A stretch of 64,000 bases of DNA from Gordonia paraffinivorans NBRC 108238 (GTDB lineage Bacteria > Actinomycetota > Actinomycetes > Mycobacteriales > Mycobacteriaceae), in NCBI RefSeq assembly GCF_000344155.1, contig NZ_BAOQ01000009.1, positions 1-64,000 of the forward strand. The letters run 5' to 3'. The position numbers were made by a program, and so were the translations under genes. This document shows positions 18,019-28,774 of this stretch, one piece after another (position 1 is the stretch's first letter; every line of letters starts with the position of its first letter). A model generated the notes under the pieces. The model was not told where the DNA came from, did not search any database, and worked only from the letters and a program-made list of their open reading frames with translations.

Positions 18019-19178
18019 CGCAGGTGAACTCCCCCACGCCGCGGGTCGCGCTGCTGACCTACTCGACCAAGCCGCGCGGCGGCGTGGTGCACACCCTCGA
18101 CCTCGCCGAGGCGATGGCCGCCCTCGGTGTCGACGTGACGGTGTGGTCGCTGGCGCGCGGCGGCGACGCGGGATTCTTCCGGGATGTCGACCCGGCGGTG
18201 ACGCTGCGACTGGTCCCGTTCGCCGACCGCGACGGCGAGTCGATCACCGAGCGCATCGTCCGCTCCATCGACACCCTGCGCGAGGCCTTCGAGCCGGACG
18301 CCTACGACATCGTCCACGCACAGGACTGCATCAGCGCCAATGCCGTCGGCACCTGCATCCGCACGATCCACCACCTCGATCAGTTCACGACACCGGTCCT
18401 CGTCGAATGCCACGCGAAGGCCGTCGTCACTCCGTACGCGCGGATCTGCGTCTCGCGAGCCGTGGCGCAGGAAGTCGAGGAGGGGTGGGGCCTGTCCCCG
18501 ACCGTCATTCCCAACGGCGTTGCCTACCAACGGTTCGCCGACGCCGCGTCGGATGACCCCGGAGCCGTCGAGGCGCGACGACGCTGGTCGGACCGGCTCG
18601 GCGACTATGTGCTGGCCGTCGGCGGGATCGAGCCTCGCAAGGGCAGCATCGACCTGCTCGATGCGTATGCGCTGCTGCGCAAGCGGCATCCCGAGCTGAC
18701 GCTCGTCTTCGCCGGCGGGGAGACGTTGTTCGACTATCGCGACTACCGCGCCGAGTTCGACCGTCGCCGGGCCGAACTCGACGTCGAGCCGATCGTGCTC
18801 GGCAACGTGCCCGACGACGACCTGCCGTCGCTGGTCGCCGCATGCCGGGTGTTCGCGTTCCCGTCGGTCAAGGAGGGTTTCGGCCTGGCTGCCATGGAGG
18901 CGCTCGCGGCGGGAAGGCCGGTCGTCGTGCGGGAGTTGCCGATCCTGCGGGAGGTGTTCGCCGACACCGTCACCTACGCGTCGACCGTGCCCGAGCTGGC
19001 GGACGCGCTGGAGGCGGCGCTGACGCCGGATTGCGGACGCGCCGAGGCCGGGCGGGCCCTGGCGTCGTCGCTGACGTGGGAGGACGCGGCGCGTCGGCAC
19101 CTGGAGTTCTACGCGCGTCACCCCATGCCCCGCGATGCGCCCACCGCGGAAGACGGTCCCGTCGTCGGTTCGAGATGA
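18015..19178 (+). CDS. MSMEG_0565 family GT4-type glycosyltransferase
   Basis: The 387-residue protein is a GT-B fold glycosyltransferase. The N-terminal half has the glycine-rich loop in TYSTKPRGGVVHTLDLAEAM, and the C-terminal GT4 half has VLAVGGIEPRKGSIDLLDA and the sugar-nucleotide motif FPSVKEGFGLAAMEALAAG. Its family occurs in actinobacterial Nit1-type clusters, which suggests the cluster makes or modifies a glycosylated small molecule, although no product is known. Acceptor and donor cannot be read from the sequence. It is translationally coupled on both sides by ATGA overlaps. Confidence 0.87.
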   Translation: MTQVNSPTPRVALLTYSTKPRGGVVHTLDLAEAMAALGVDVTVWSLARGGDAGFFRDVDPAVTLRLVPFADRDGESITERIVRSIDTLREAFEPDAYDIVHAQDCISANAVGTCIRTIHHLDQFTTPVLVECHAKAVVTPYARICVSRAVAQEVEEGWGLSPTVIPNGVAYQRFADAASDDPGAVEARRRWSDRLGDYVLAVGGIEPRKGSIDLLDAYALLRKRHPELTLVFAGGETLFDYRDYRAEFDRRRAELDVEPIVLGNVPDDDLPSLVAACRVFAFPSVKEGFGLAAMEALAAGRPVVVRELPILREVFADTVTYASTVPELADALEAALTPDCGRAEAGRALASSLTWEDAARRHLEFYARHPMPRDAPTAEDGPVVGSR

Positions 19179-20119
19179 GCACGCGCGCAGGCGCATCGGA
19201 GCGCCTCGGGATGATCCTGGTGATGGTCACCGCGTGCCTGTGGGGCACGTCGGGCACCGCGGCGGCTCTCGCACCCGCGCTCAGCGCGGTCACGGTCGGG
19301 GCGGTCGCGATGGGCGGCGGCGGACTGCTCCAGGCGCTGGCCAACACCGGGGAGATCCGGGCGGCGTGGCGGTCGCTGCTCGCGCGGTGGCCGACCCTCC
19401 TGGCGGGCGGCGTCTGCGTGTTCGTCTACCCGCTGTGCTTCTTCGGGTCGATGCGGATCGGCGGCGTGGCGCTCGGCACCGTGGTGTCGCTGGCGTCGGC
19501 GCCGTTGTTCTCCGCAGCCGTCGAGCGGGTCGTCGAAGGCCGGGCGTTGTCGACCCGGTGGGCGGTGGCGTGCCTGCTCGGGATCGCCGGGACGGTGGCA
19601 CTGGCGCTCTCGCGCAGCGAGTCCTCGCACGCCGACGACCTGCCGGGCGATCACGCGTCGGCGTGGGGCGTCGTCCTGGGCCTGCTCGCGGGTCTGACGT
19701 ATGCGGGCTTCTCGTATGCGATGCGCCGCCTCATGAACGACGGGGTTCCGCGCGGCGCGGCCGCGGGCGGCGTCATGGGACTCGGCGGCGCCCTGCTGCT
19801 CCCGGTCGCGGCGTTCTCGATCCCGTCGATCGCCGATCATCCGGACACGCTGCTGGTCCTGGCGTATCTCGTGCTCGTCCCCCAGTTCCTGGGTTACGTG
19901 TTCTTCAGTCGCGGGCTCAAGTTCGTGGACAGCTCCACCGCCACCACGATCACGCTCATCGAACCGGCGGTCGCGACGATGCTGGCGGTCGTGGTGCTGG
20001 CCGAACCGATCACCGTCGTCGGCTGGATCGGGATCGGTGTGCTGGCGGTGGCGCTGGTCGTGTTGATGGCGCCCGCGCGGCGTCGGCCATCGGATAGCGT
20101 CGGACGCGCAAGGACGTGA
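19175..20119 (+). CDS. EamA/DMT-family transporter
   Basis: The 314-residue protein has ten hydrophobic segments in two repeats, typical of the drug/metabolite transporter superfamily: MILVMVTACLWGTSGTAAALAP opens the first, and WGVVLGLLAGLTYAGFSYAM the second, with TATTITLIEPAVATMLAVVVL near the end. It overlaps the glycosyltransferase gene by 4 bp (ATGA) and is thus the ninth gene of the nitrilase operon, so export of the cluster's product or uptake of a substrate is a reasonable inference. The C-terminal tail is short and Arg-rich, on the cytoplasmic side. Confidence 0.86.
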   Translation: MSTRAGASERLGMILVMVTACLWGTSGTAAALAPALSAVTVGAVAMGGGGLLQALANTGEIRAAWRSLLARWPTLLAGGVCVFVYPLCFFGSMRIGGVALGTVVSLASAPLFSAAVERVVEGRALSTRWAVACLLGIAGTVALALSRSESSHADDLPGDHASAWGVVLGLLAGLTYAGFSYAMRRLMNDGVPRGAAAGGVMGLGGALLLPVAAFSIPSIADHPDTLLVLAYLVLVPQFLGYVFFSRGLKFVDSSTATTITLIEPAVATMLAVVVLAEPITVVGWIGIGVLAVALVVLMAPARRRPSDSVGRART

Positions 20120-20156
20120 AGCGCGGCGATCGCGCCGCGGACGAGGAGGTCGATGC

Positions 20157-20573
20157 ATGAAGCAGTTCCGAGAGGCCGTCGAGGCCCGCGACGCCGACGC
20201 GATGAGGGAGCTCCTCGCCGACGACGTCGTGTTCACCAGCCCGGTCGCGTTCAAGCCGTACCCGGGCAAGGCGATCACCTCGGCGATCCTGCGGGGCGTG
20301 CTGCGCGTCTTCACCGACTTCCGCTACATCCGCGAGATCAACGACACCGGGGGCCGGGATTCGGCACTGGTCTTCGAGGCCACCGTGGACGGCAAGCGCG
20401 TCACCGGGTGCGATTTCATCCACGTCGACGAGGAAGGCAAGATCGACGACTTCATGGTGATGGTCCGCCCGCTGTCGGGGGCGCAGGCCCTCGCCGCGGC
20501 CATGGGCGCGCAGTTCGACCAGATCGCTGCCGAGGCCGCCGCCGAGGAAGCCGCCAAGGAGGCCGGCCGGTGA
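20157..20573 (+). CDS. SnoaL/NTF2-like small protein
   Basis: The 138-residue protein has the pattern of the NTF2/SnoaL superfamily: MKQFREAVEARDADAMRELLADDVVFTSPV at the start, then a cone-shaped beta-sheet segment ending in HVDEEGKIDDFMVMVRPL. Such proteins bind or isomerise small hydrophobic ligands, and no specific catalytic pair is obvious. It sits 37 bp after the transporter and overlaps the next gene as GTGA, so it forms a unit with the F420 oxidoreductase and the SRPBCC protein. The last 25 residues are Ala/Glu-rich. Confidence 0.75.
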   Translation: MKQFREAVEARDADAMRELLADDVVFTSPVAFKPYPGKAITSAILRGVLRVFTDFRYIREINDTGGRDSALVFEATVDGKRVTGCDFIHVDEEGKIDDFMVMVRPLSGAQALAAAMGAQFDQIAAEAAAEEAAKEAGR

Positions 20574-21604
20574 AACTCGGACTGCAGCTGGGATATTGGG
20601 CCGCGCAGCCGCCGGCCGGTCACGCCGACCTGGTCGCCGCGGCCGAGGAGGCGGGCTTCGACTCGATCTTCACCGCCGAGGCGTGGGGATCGGATGCCTA
20701 CACTCCCCTCGCCTGGCTCGGGTCGTCGACGAACCGGGTCCGCCTCGGGACGTCGGTGCTGCAGCTGTCGGCGCGGACGCCCACCGCGTGTGCGATGGCG
20801 GCGCTGACGCTCGACCACCTGTCCGGCGGCCGGCACATCGTCGGCCTGGGTGTGTCCGGACCGCAGGTCGTCGAGGGGTGGTACGGGCAGAAGTTCGCGA
20901 AACCGCTTGGCCGCACCCGCGAATACATCGACATCATGCGTCAGGTGTTCGCCCGCGAGGCGCCGGTGACGAGCCCCGGACCGCACTACCCGCTGCCGTA
21001 CACCGGCGAGGGCGCGACCGGACTCGGCAAGCCGCTCAAGCCGATCACGCATCCGCTGCGGTCGGACATCCCGATCATGCTCGGCGCCGAGGGACCCAAG
21101 AACGTGGCGCTGGCCGCGGAGATCGCCGACGGCTGGTTGCCGCTGTTCTACACCCCGCGGATGGCCGACACCTACAACGAGTGGCTCGACGAGGGATTCG
21201 CGCGTCCGGGCGCACGGCGCAGCCGCGAGGACTTCGAGATCATCGCCACCGCGCAGATCGTCATCACCGACGACCGCGCGTCGACATTCGCGGCGATCAA
21301 GCCGTTCCTGGCCCTCTACATGGGCGGGATGGGCTCCGAGGACACCAACTTCCACGCCGACGTGTACCGCCGGATGGGTTACTCCGACGTCGTCGACGAG
21401 GTCACCAGGCTCTTCCGGTCGGGCCGCAAAGAGGAAGCGGCGCAGATCATCCCGGACGAGGTCGTGGAGGACTCGGCGATCGTCGGCGACCTCGACTTCG
21501 TGCGCGAGCAGATCAAGGTCTGGGAGTCGTGCGGCGTCACCACGATGTTGGTCTCACCGCGCTCCATCGAGGAGATCAACCGGCTGGCCGAGCTGATCCG
21601 CTGA
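20570..21604 (+). CDS. LLM-class F420-dependent oxidoreductase
   Basis: The 344-residue product is a luciferase-like TIM barrel. The N-terminus MKLGLQLGYW, the segments DLVAAAEEAGFDSIFTAEAWG and RVRLGTSVLQLSARTP, and the late IPIMLGAEGPKNVALAAEIADGW are typical of the F420-binding LLM group common in Mycobacteriales. It would carry out hydride transfer with F420 on an unknown, probably hydrophobic, substrate. GTG 20570 overlaps the previous stop as GTGA, and its stop overlaps the next ATG, so all three neighbouring genes are translated together. Confidence 0.87.
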   Translation: MKLGLQLGYWAAQPPAGHADLVAAAEEAGFDSIFTAEAWGSDAYTPLAWLGSSTNRVRLGTSVLQLSARTPTACAMAALTLDHLSGGRHIVGLGVSGPQVVEGWYGQKFAKPLGRTREYIDIMRQVFAREAPVTSPGPHYPLPYTGEGATGLGKPLKPITHPLRSDIPIMLGAEGPKNVALAAEIADGWLPLFYTPRMADTYNEWLDEGFARPGARRSREDFEIIATAQIVITDDRASTFAAIKPFLALYMGGMGSEDTNFHADVYRRMGYSDVVDEVTRLFRSGRKEEAAQIIPDEVVEDSAIVGDLDFVREQIKVWESCGVTTMLVSPRSIEEINRLAELIR

Positions 21605-22059
21605 TGGCCGGCCGGATCACGCTCGTCGACGACGTCGTACGGTTCGACGCCCCGGCGCCGACGGTGTTCGACTACCTCACCGACCCGCGCAACCGGGCGC
21701 AATGGCAATCGAGCCTGCGGCGCGTCGACGACGTGGCCGAACTCGGAGACAGGCCCGGTGACGTCGGGACGAGCTGGACCGACGTCACCGTGGTCCCCGG
21801 GGTGGCGCCCCGGCTCGAGGTGACCGCGTGCGAGCCTCCGCGCCTGTGGCGCGAGATCGGGACGTGGCGGTCGGTCGACGCGGTGCTGACGCTCGAGTTC
21901 GACGACCGGGACGGCGGCACCGATGTGCGGGCGCAGGCGATCCTCACGGTCCCGACGATCGGGGTGCCGGTGCTGCTGGTGAACCGGTGGCCGGCGGCGC
22001 GTGCGATCCGGGCGGATCTGCGGCGTGCGGCACGGATTGTCGCCGACAGCGCTCGGTGA
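21604..22059 (+). CDS. SRPBCC (polyketide cyclase-like) family protein
   Basis: The 151-residue protein has the START-like pattern: a first strand DVVRFDAPAPTVFDYLTDPRNRAQWQSSL with the usual Asp-Pro-x3-x2-W, then an antiparallel sheet and a C-terminal helix (NRWPAARAIRADLRRAARIV). It probably binds a hydrophobic ligand, and with the SnoaL-like and F420 proteins may form a small oxidation or transport pathway. It starts at an ATG that overlaps the previous stop (TGATG). A 35-bp gap with a G-rich ribosome site follows before the FKBP lipoprotein gene. Confidence 0.75.
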   Translation: MAGRITLVDDVVRFDAPAPTVFDYLTDPRNRAQWQSSLRRVDDVAELGDRPGDVGTSWTDVTVVPGVAPRLEVTACEPPRLWREIGTWRSVDAVLTLEFDDRDGGTDVRAQAILTVPTIGVPVLLVNRWPAARAIRADLRRAARIVADSAR

Positions 22060-22094
22060 GACACCCCTGCTCGGGTAGCGTCGGCGGGGTGTAC

Positions 22095-22670
22095 ATGAAG
22101 AATGTGATGCTCGCGCTCGGCGCGGCCCTCGTCCTCACGGTGGCCGGCTGTAGCTCCGACTCTGATTCCGATTCGACTGCCGCCGACACCACCGCCGCTT
22201 CGGGCGTCGAGAGCTGCCCGGCCGAGCCGACCAAGGCCGACGCCTCCCCGCAGTGGACGCTCAAGGGCGCGACCGGGGAGCTCGAGGTGGTCGCGGCGAC
22301 CGAGAACGAGGCCCCGAAGATCACCGTCGAGGCGCCGTTCAAGGTCGACGAGACCGAGGTGAAGACCCTGGTCGAGGGAGACGGCGAGGTCGTCGCGCCG
22401 ACGGCGACCGTCACGGTCTGCTACCTCGGCGTCAACGGCCGCACCGGAGAGAGGTTCGACGGCAACTACCGCGAGGGCGGCTCCCCGGCGACCTTCTCGC
22501 TCGACGGTGTGATCAAGGGCTTCAGCAAGGCCATCGCCGGCGAGAAGGTCGGCTCGCAGGTGGCCGTCGCGATGACGCCGCAGGACGGTTACCCGCAGGG
22601 CCAGCCCGCGGCCGGGATCGAGCCGGGTGACACCCTGATCTTCGAGATCGGAATTCTGTCGGCCGCGTGA
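22095..22670 (+). CDS. FKBP-type peptidyl-prolyl isomerase lipoprotein
   Basis: The 191-residue protein starts with a lipoprotein signal (hydrophobic MLALGAALVLTVAGC, with Cys as the lipidated residue), then a Ser/Asp/Thr linker and an FKBP domain from about residue 85: VTVCYLGVNGRTGERFDGNY, FSLDGVIKGFSKAIAGEKVGSQV, MTPQDGYPQG and GDTLIFEIGIL. It should act on the outer face of the membrane as a folding helper. ATG 22095 is preferred over GTG 22089 because GGGG lies a suitable distance upstream. A strong hairpin follows. Confidence 0.88.
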   Translation: MKNVMLALGAALVLTVAGCSSDSDSDSTAADTTAASGVESCPAEPTKADASPQWTLKGATGELEVVAATENEAPKITVEAPFKVDETEVKTLVEGDGEVVAPTATVTVCYLGVNGRTGERFDGNYREGGSPATFSLDGVIKGFSKAIAGEKVGSQVAVAMTPQDGYPQGQPAAGIEPGDTLIFEIGILSAA

Positions 22671-22740
22671 TCGATTGCGGCCGTGTGCGATTGCGACAGA
22701 GCCGCTTTCGGCGCTTGATCCACACCACGGATTGCACGAC

Positions 22741-22773
22741 AACGCCCGGAGGTCATGACGACCTCCGGGCGTT
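22741..22773. terminator. bidirectional terminator hairpin
   Basis: A perfect 14-bp stem (AACGCCCGGAGGTC at 22741-22754 with 22760-22773) closes a 5-base loop. It lies between the convergent FKBP lipoprotein and P450 genes, so it can end transcription from both sides. Confidence 0.8.
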
Positions 22774-22788
22774 CTCGCATCTCGACCG

Positions 22789-24204
22789 CTACAGCGCGCG
22801 GTGGCGGATGTCGATCGGCAGGCCGTCGGCCGGGGTCGGGCCGGTGCCATAGGTGAGCTCCGGCGTGTAGTCGGCGGGGACGGTCCACTCGAAGCGCTGC
22901 AGCATCTGGTGCAGGATCGACTTCACCTCCATGCCACCGAAGTACAGGCCGATGCACTTGTGTGCGCCACCGCCGAACGGGGCCCACGCGAAGCGGTGGA
23001 CCTTGTCCTCGCGGCGCTCCGGCGAGAAGCGCTCGGGATCGAATTCTGTGGGATTGGGCCACCACTCCTCGCGCAGCATCGTCGCCCACGGGTGGATGGC
23101 GATGAGCGTGCCCTTCGGGATGTAGTGCCCGCAGATGTCGGTGTCCTCGATCGCCATCCGGAACAGCATGCCGACCGGGGCGTTGAGGCGCAGCGCCTCC
23201 TTGAACGCGAGGTCCATGCTCGTCAGCTTGTCGATGTCCTCGTAGTCGAGGGTCGGCTTGCCGAGGGCCAGCGACTCCTGACGCAGCCGTTCCTGCCACT
23301 CGGGGTTCTTGCCGAGGTAGTAGGTCAGCATCGACAGCGCGATGGTCGACGTGTCGTGGGCGGCCATCATCGCGAAGATCATGTGGTTGACGATGTCCTC
23401 GTCGGAGAACGACTCGCCCTCTTCGCTCTCGGTGTTGCAGAGAACGCTGAACAGGTCATCGGCGTCGTTGCCGCGGCGCAGCGGGATCTCCGAGCGGAAG
23501 TACTCCTGCAGGGCCTCGCGCCCGCGCAGGCCCTGCGCCCAGGTCCAGTTGCCGACGTCCTGGCGGATGAGCGCCTGGCCGCCGCGTACCGCGGCCTCGA
23601 AGGCGCGCTCGAGGCGGTGCGCCTCGGCCTCGGACACGTGGGCGCCCATGAAGACCTCGGTCGCCAGCGACAGCGTCAGGTCCTTGGTGTTGGAGTACAT
23701 GTGGAAGCCCTTGCCCACCTGCCAGTTGGCGAGGGTCTTCTCGATGTGCGGCGTCATGATGTCGAGGTAGCCGACCAGACGCTTGTTGCTGAAGGCCTGC
23801 TGAAGGATGCGACGGTGCTGCATGTGCTCGTCGAAGTCCATGAGCATGACGCCACGGCGGAAGAACGGGCCGATCATCGGCTCCCAGCCGAGCTCGCTGG
23901 AGAAGGCCTTCTTGCGGTTCATCCAGACCGTCTCGATGGCGTCGGGGCCGACCAGCGTCACCATGTTCATGCCGAGTGCGCCCGACCACGAGACCGAGCC
24001 GTACCGCTCGAAGCGTTCCATTGCCGACTTCAGCGGGTCCGCGAGCGCCTCGAGCGTGTTGCCCAGGAACGGGAGGCCCGGGTCGCCCATGACCGGCTTG
24101 AGTCCGGAACCTGCCGGCGGCTCGGCCAGCGGGCGCGGCTTGCTGGGATACATGCTGCTCACCTTGCCGAGCACGCCCTGGATCTGCTTCTTCCGACTGA
24201 CCAT
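22789..24204 (-). CDS. cytochrome P450
   Basis: The 471-residue protein has the three P450 marks: the oxygen-binding helix I segment MMAAHDTSTIAL, the ExxR pair in FKEALRLNAP, and the heme-thiolate loop FGGGAHKCIGLYFGG, with the Cys as fifth ligand. The N-terminus is soluble and basic, with no membrane anchor. It looks similar to the CYP136-like actinobacterial group, but I cannot assign a family number from reading. The redox partner is not encoded nearby. A 102-bp gap separates it from the GT87 gene upstream on the same strand. Confidence 0.9.
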   Translation of the reverse strand: MVSRKKQIQGVLGKVSSMYPSKPRPLAEPPAGSGLKPVMGDPGLPFLGNTLEALADPLKSAMERFERYGSVSWSGALGMNMVTLVGPDAIETVWMNRKKAFSSELGWEPMIGPFFRRGVMLMDFDEHMQHRRILQQAFSNKRLVGYLDIMTPHIEKTLANWQVGKGFHMYSNTKDLTLSLATEVFMGAHVSEAEAHRLERAFEAAVRGGQALIRQDVGNWTWAQGLRGREALQEYFRSEIPLRRGNDADDLFSVLCNTESEEGESFSDEDIVNHMIFAMMAAHDTSTIALSMLTYYLGKNPEWQERLRQESLALGKPTLDYEDIDKLTSMDLAFKEALRLNAPVGMLFRMAIEDTDICGHYIPKGTLIAIHPWATMLREEWWPNPTEFDPERFSPERREDKVHRFAWAPFGGGAHKCIGLYFGGMEVKSILHQMLQRFEWTVPADYTPELTYGTGPTPADGLPIDIRHRAL

Positions 24205-24306
24205 CTGACACTCCCCGTTGTTCCGATGTGCGTTACATCACCATGCACCATTGGAACGGATTTTCCGGCTTGTTTCAAGAGGCGTGTCGGTGAAGATCTG
24301 AGCGGG

Positions 24307-25665
24307 TCAAGCGACCCAGCTGTCCGGGGCGGGCTTCGTCGCGGCCGGCCGTGGCGCGAGAGCCCCGAAGGCGACGATCACGGCCAGGCCCCAGATCAGG
24401 TACGACGACCCGACCAGGTGCTGCCACCAGGCCCAGCTCAGCTCCGCGTCGTAGCGCTGCGGGATGCGCTGATGCGGGGAGACGGCGAACACGACGAGAC
24501 CGGTGCCGATGAGCCACCACCAGATCGCAGACGCGCCCGGGCGGACCGCGAAGGCGGCCAGCGTCAGGAGCAGGGGCACGATCCAGACCCAGCTGTGGTC
24601 CCAGGCGACCGGTGAGCAGAACAGGGCAGCGAAGGCGACGGTGAGAACGGACGCGACATCGGTCGGACCGTCGGGCCGCGCGGTGGTGCCGGCCTCAGCG
24701 GCCTCGGTCGCGGGGGCCGGGGTTGCGGGGGCCTCGGTTGCGGGGGCCACGGTTACGGGGACCTCGGATGCGGGGGCCTCGGATGCCGAGATCAGCCGCC
24801 ACGCCGCCCAGGCGATGAGAAGACCGACGATCAGCGACGCGACGAACCAGGCGACCGTGGACTCGGTGCCGAGGCGGCCGAGCTCGCCCTTGAGCGACTG
24901 GTTGTTGGCGAAATGCGGGCTGCCGATGCGGTCGGTGTCGAAGAGCGTCGAGGTCCAGTAGGTGACCGAGTCGTCGGGCGCGACGAGGTAGCCGATACCG
25001 GCGTAGGCGACGGCGGAGACCGCGCTGACGACGAGGGTGCGCCAGTCGCGACGCAGGAAGAACAGCAGCAGGAAGACCGCCGGGGTCAGCTTGATCGAGA
25101 TGGCCAGGCCGACCAGCAGCCCGCTCCACCACTTCCCGCGACCGACCAGGGCGTCGACGATCACCAGCGTCATGAGGACGAGGTTGATCTGCCCGAAGTT
25201 GAGGGTGTCGCGGACCGGTTCGAGCCAGAGCCCGACCGTGGTCGCGGCGACGGCCAGCCACCAGAGGTCGACGTTCGGCCGTACGGACAGGTGCCCGAGG
25301 ACGATGCGGCAGACCAGCAGCAGGCACGCGATGGAGATCGCGGCGAAGACCGCCTGGCCGACTCCGAGCGGGACGACGGTGAAGATCGTGAACAGGGCCG
25401 CGGCGAGCGGCGGATAGGTGAAGGGCAGATACGCACCCTCGGCGAGCTGCGGCAGGGGGCCGTAGAGGTCGCCGCCGTCGAGCAGGACCTGCCCGCCCAG
25501 CCGATAGACGTCGAAGTCGATGCGGTACGGCACCGGCGGCTGGTTGGGCAACAGGAAGATCGCCGCCGCAGCGCTCGCGAGGAAGACGACCAGCGCCAGT
25601 CCTCGTGCCCATGTCGAGTGAAGGAAACGATCGATCCCCTGCCGGGGAATGTCCACAACTGTCAC
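24307..25665 (-). CDS. GT87 polyprenol-phosphate mannosyltransferase-like membrane protein
   Basis: The 452-residue protein has about ten to eleven membrane segments and the DUF2029/GT87 pattern: an early catalytic-type Asp in RIDFDVYRLGG, then LPFTYPPLAAALF, LEPVRDTLNFGQINLVLM and IKLTPAVFLLLFFLR. In Mycobacteriales such proteins add alpha-1,2-mannose in PIM, lipomannan or LAM from polyprenol-phosphate-mannose. The polyprenol sugar donor fits ppm1 in the same window. Between two membrane segments it carries an Ala/Pro/Glu/Thr-rich loop of pentapeptide repeats encoded by a 15-bp minisatellite. The exact position in PIM or LAM synthesis is not clear. Confidence 0.85.
   Translation of the reverse strand: MTVVDIPRQGIDRFLHSTWARGLALVVFLASAAAAIFLLPNQPPVPYRIDFDVYRLGGQVLLDGGDLYGPLPQLAEGAYLPFTYPPLAAALFTIFTVVPLGVGQAVFAAISIACLLLVCRIVLGHLSVRPNVDLWWLAVAATTVGLWLEPVRDTLNFGQINLVLMTLVIVDALVGRGKWWSGLLVGLAISIKLTPAVFLLLFFLRRDWRTLVVSAVSAVAYAGIGYLVAPDDSVTYWTSTLFDTDRIGSPHFANNQSLKGELGRLGTESTVAWFVASLIVGLLIAWAAWRLISASEAPASEVPVTVAPATEAPATPAPATEAAEAGTTARPDGPTDVASVLTVAFAALFCSPVAWDHSWVWIVPLLLTLAAFAVRPGASAIWWWLIGTGLVVFAVSPHQRIPQRYDAELSWAWWQHLVGSSYLIWGLAVIVAFGALAPRPAATKPAPDSWVA
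24701..24790. repeat. six-copy 15-bp minisatellite inside the GT87 gene
   Basis: Six direct repeats of a 15-bp unit (GCCTCGGTTGCGGGG-like) run head to tail at 24701-24790. They encode pentapeptides such as ASEAP, ASEVP, ATEAP and ATPAP in an extracytoplasmic or cytoplasmic loop. The 15-bp period keeps the frame, so changes in copy number would alter loop length without breaking the protein. Confidence 0.85.
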
Positions 25666-25769
25666 GAGCCCTCTCTCTTCCGAGCGGGATCGTATCGCGG
25701 ACGGTCGGGACCTCAGCGGGGGCGGCGGCGACCCCGCTGCAGGCCTGGGCTGTCAGACGATCTGCGGTC

Positions 25770-26192
25770 TCAGGCGGCGCCGGATTCGGCCGACTCCTCC
25801 GGATAGCCGTCGAGCATGATGCCGGCGACTGCTCCGAGCGCCTCCTGCCACGCCTCGGTCATCGCGTCGGTCCACCGGTTGCCACCGATCTCGCTCATGG
25901 CGGCGATCATGCATTCGGCAACCGCCGCGTACATGGGCCGGGTGACGCCGAGTTCGGCATGGCGCCTTCCGAGCGCGTGCAGATTGGTGGTGAGCCACTC
26001 GGCGTCCTCGAGGTGGTCGAGGACCGAGACGACCGCGGTCCGCAGCATCTCGGCCTGTACGCGACTGTCGCGCTGGAACATCGGCTGCACCGCGGGGTAA
26101 CGCTCGAAGAGGATGTCGTAGAACCTGACCGTGAGACCGGCATCGGGGAGATCGACGAGGGCGAGGCTTTCTTCCAATAGTTGTTTGTCCAT
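25770..26192 (-). CDS. single-domain globin (flavohemoglobin-like N-domain)
   Basis: The 140-residue protein starts MDKQLLEESLALVDLPDAGL and has the globin pattern: B10 Tyr in VRFYDILFERYP, CD-loop Phe in MFQRD, and the proximal F8 His in LGRRHAELGV. There is no reductase domain. It resembles the N-terminal domain of flavohemoglobins and single-domain bacterial globins, so NO detoxification or oxygen binding is likely; a reductase partner would have to be encoded elsewhere. ATG 26192 was chosen; 50 further residues of open frame upstream are Arg-rich and not globin-like. Confidence 0.85.
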   Translation of the reverse strand: MDKQLLEESLALVDLPDAGLTVRFYDILFERYPAVQPMFQRDSRVQAEMLRTAVVSVLDHLEDAEWLTTNLHALGRRHAELGVTRPMYAAVAECMIAAMSEIGGNRWTDAMTEAWQEALGAVAGIMLDGYPEESAESGAA

Positions 26193-26256
26193 GCACAGAC
26201 ACTGACGCCGCCGCGTTGCGTCGAGGCTGTGACGCCGCAAGGGGCGGGTAACGGTG

Positions 26257-26287
26257 ATCTCACACGGCCTCGAGCGGGCTGTGAGAT
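26257..26287. promoter_or_regulatory. 8-bp inverted repeat upstream of the globin gene
   Basis: ATCTCACA at 26257-26264 and TGTGAGAT at 26280-26287 form a perfect inverted repeat with a 15-base spacer, about 65 bp upstream of the globin ATG. The spacing suits either an operator or a loose hairpin. No regulator gene is adjacent. Confidence 0.4.
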
Positions 26288-26295
26288 GCGCGGAA

Positions 26296-26350
26296 CCAAC
26301 GCCATGACCCCACACCGCAGGTGAGCGCGGAGCCGGAGCCATGGCGTTGG
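26296..26350 (-). terminator. inverted repeat just after the UvrA-like gene
   Basis: CCAACGCCAT at 26296-26305 pairs perfectly with ATGGCGTTGG at 26341-26350. The right arm lies 2 bases from the stop of the UvrA-like gene. The 35-base loop is long and no T-run follows, so it is only a possible terminator. Confidence 0.35.
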
Positions 26351-26352
26351 GG

Positions 26353-28764
<2,412 letters not shown>

Positions 28765-28774
28765 CGTCTCTCCA

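Noticed and set aside
24701..24790. CRISPR-like array
   Set aside because: The 15-bp units are contiguous, without spacers, and lie in frame inside a membrane enzyme gene.
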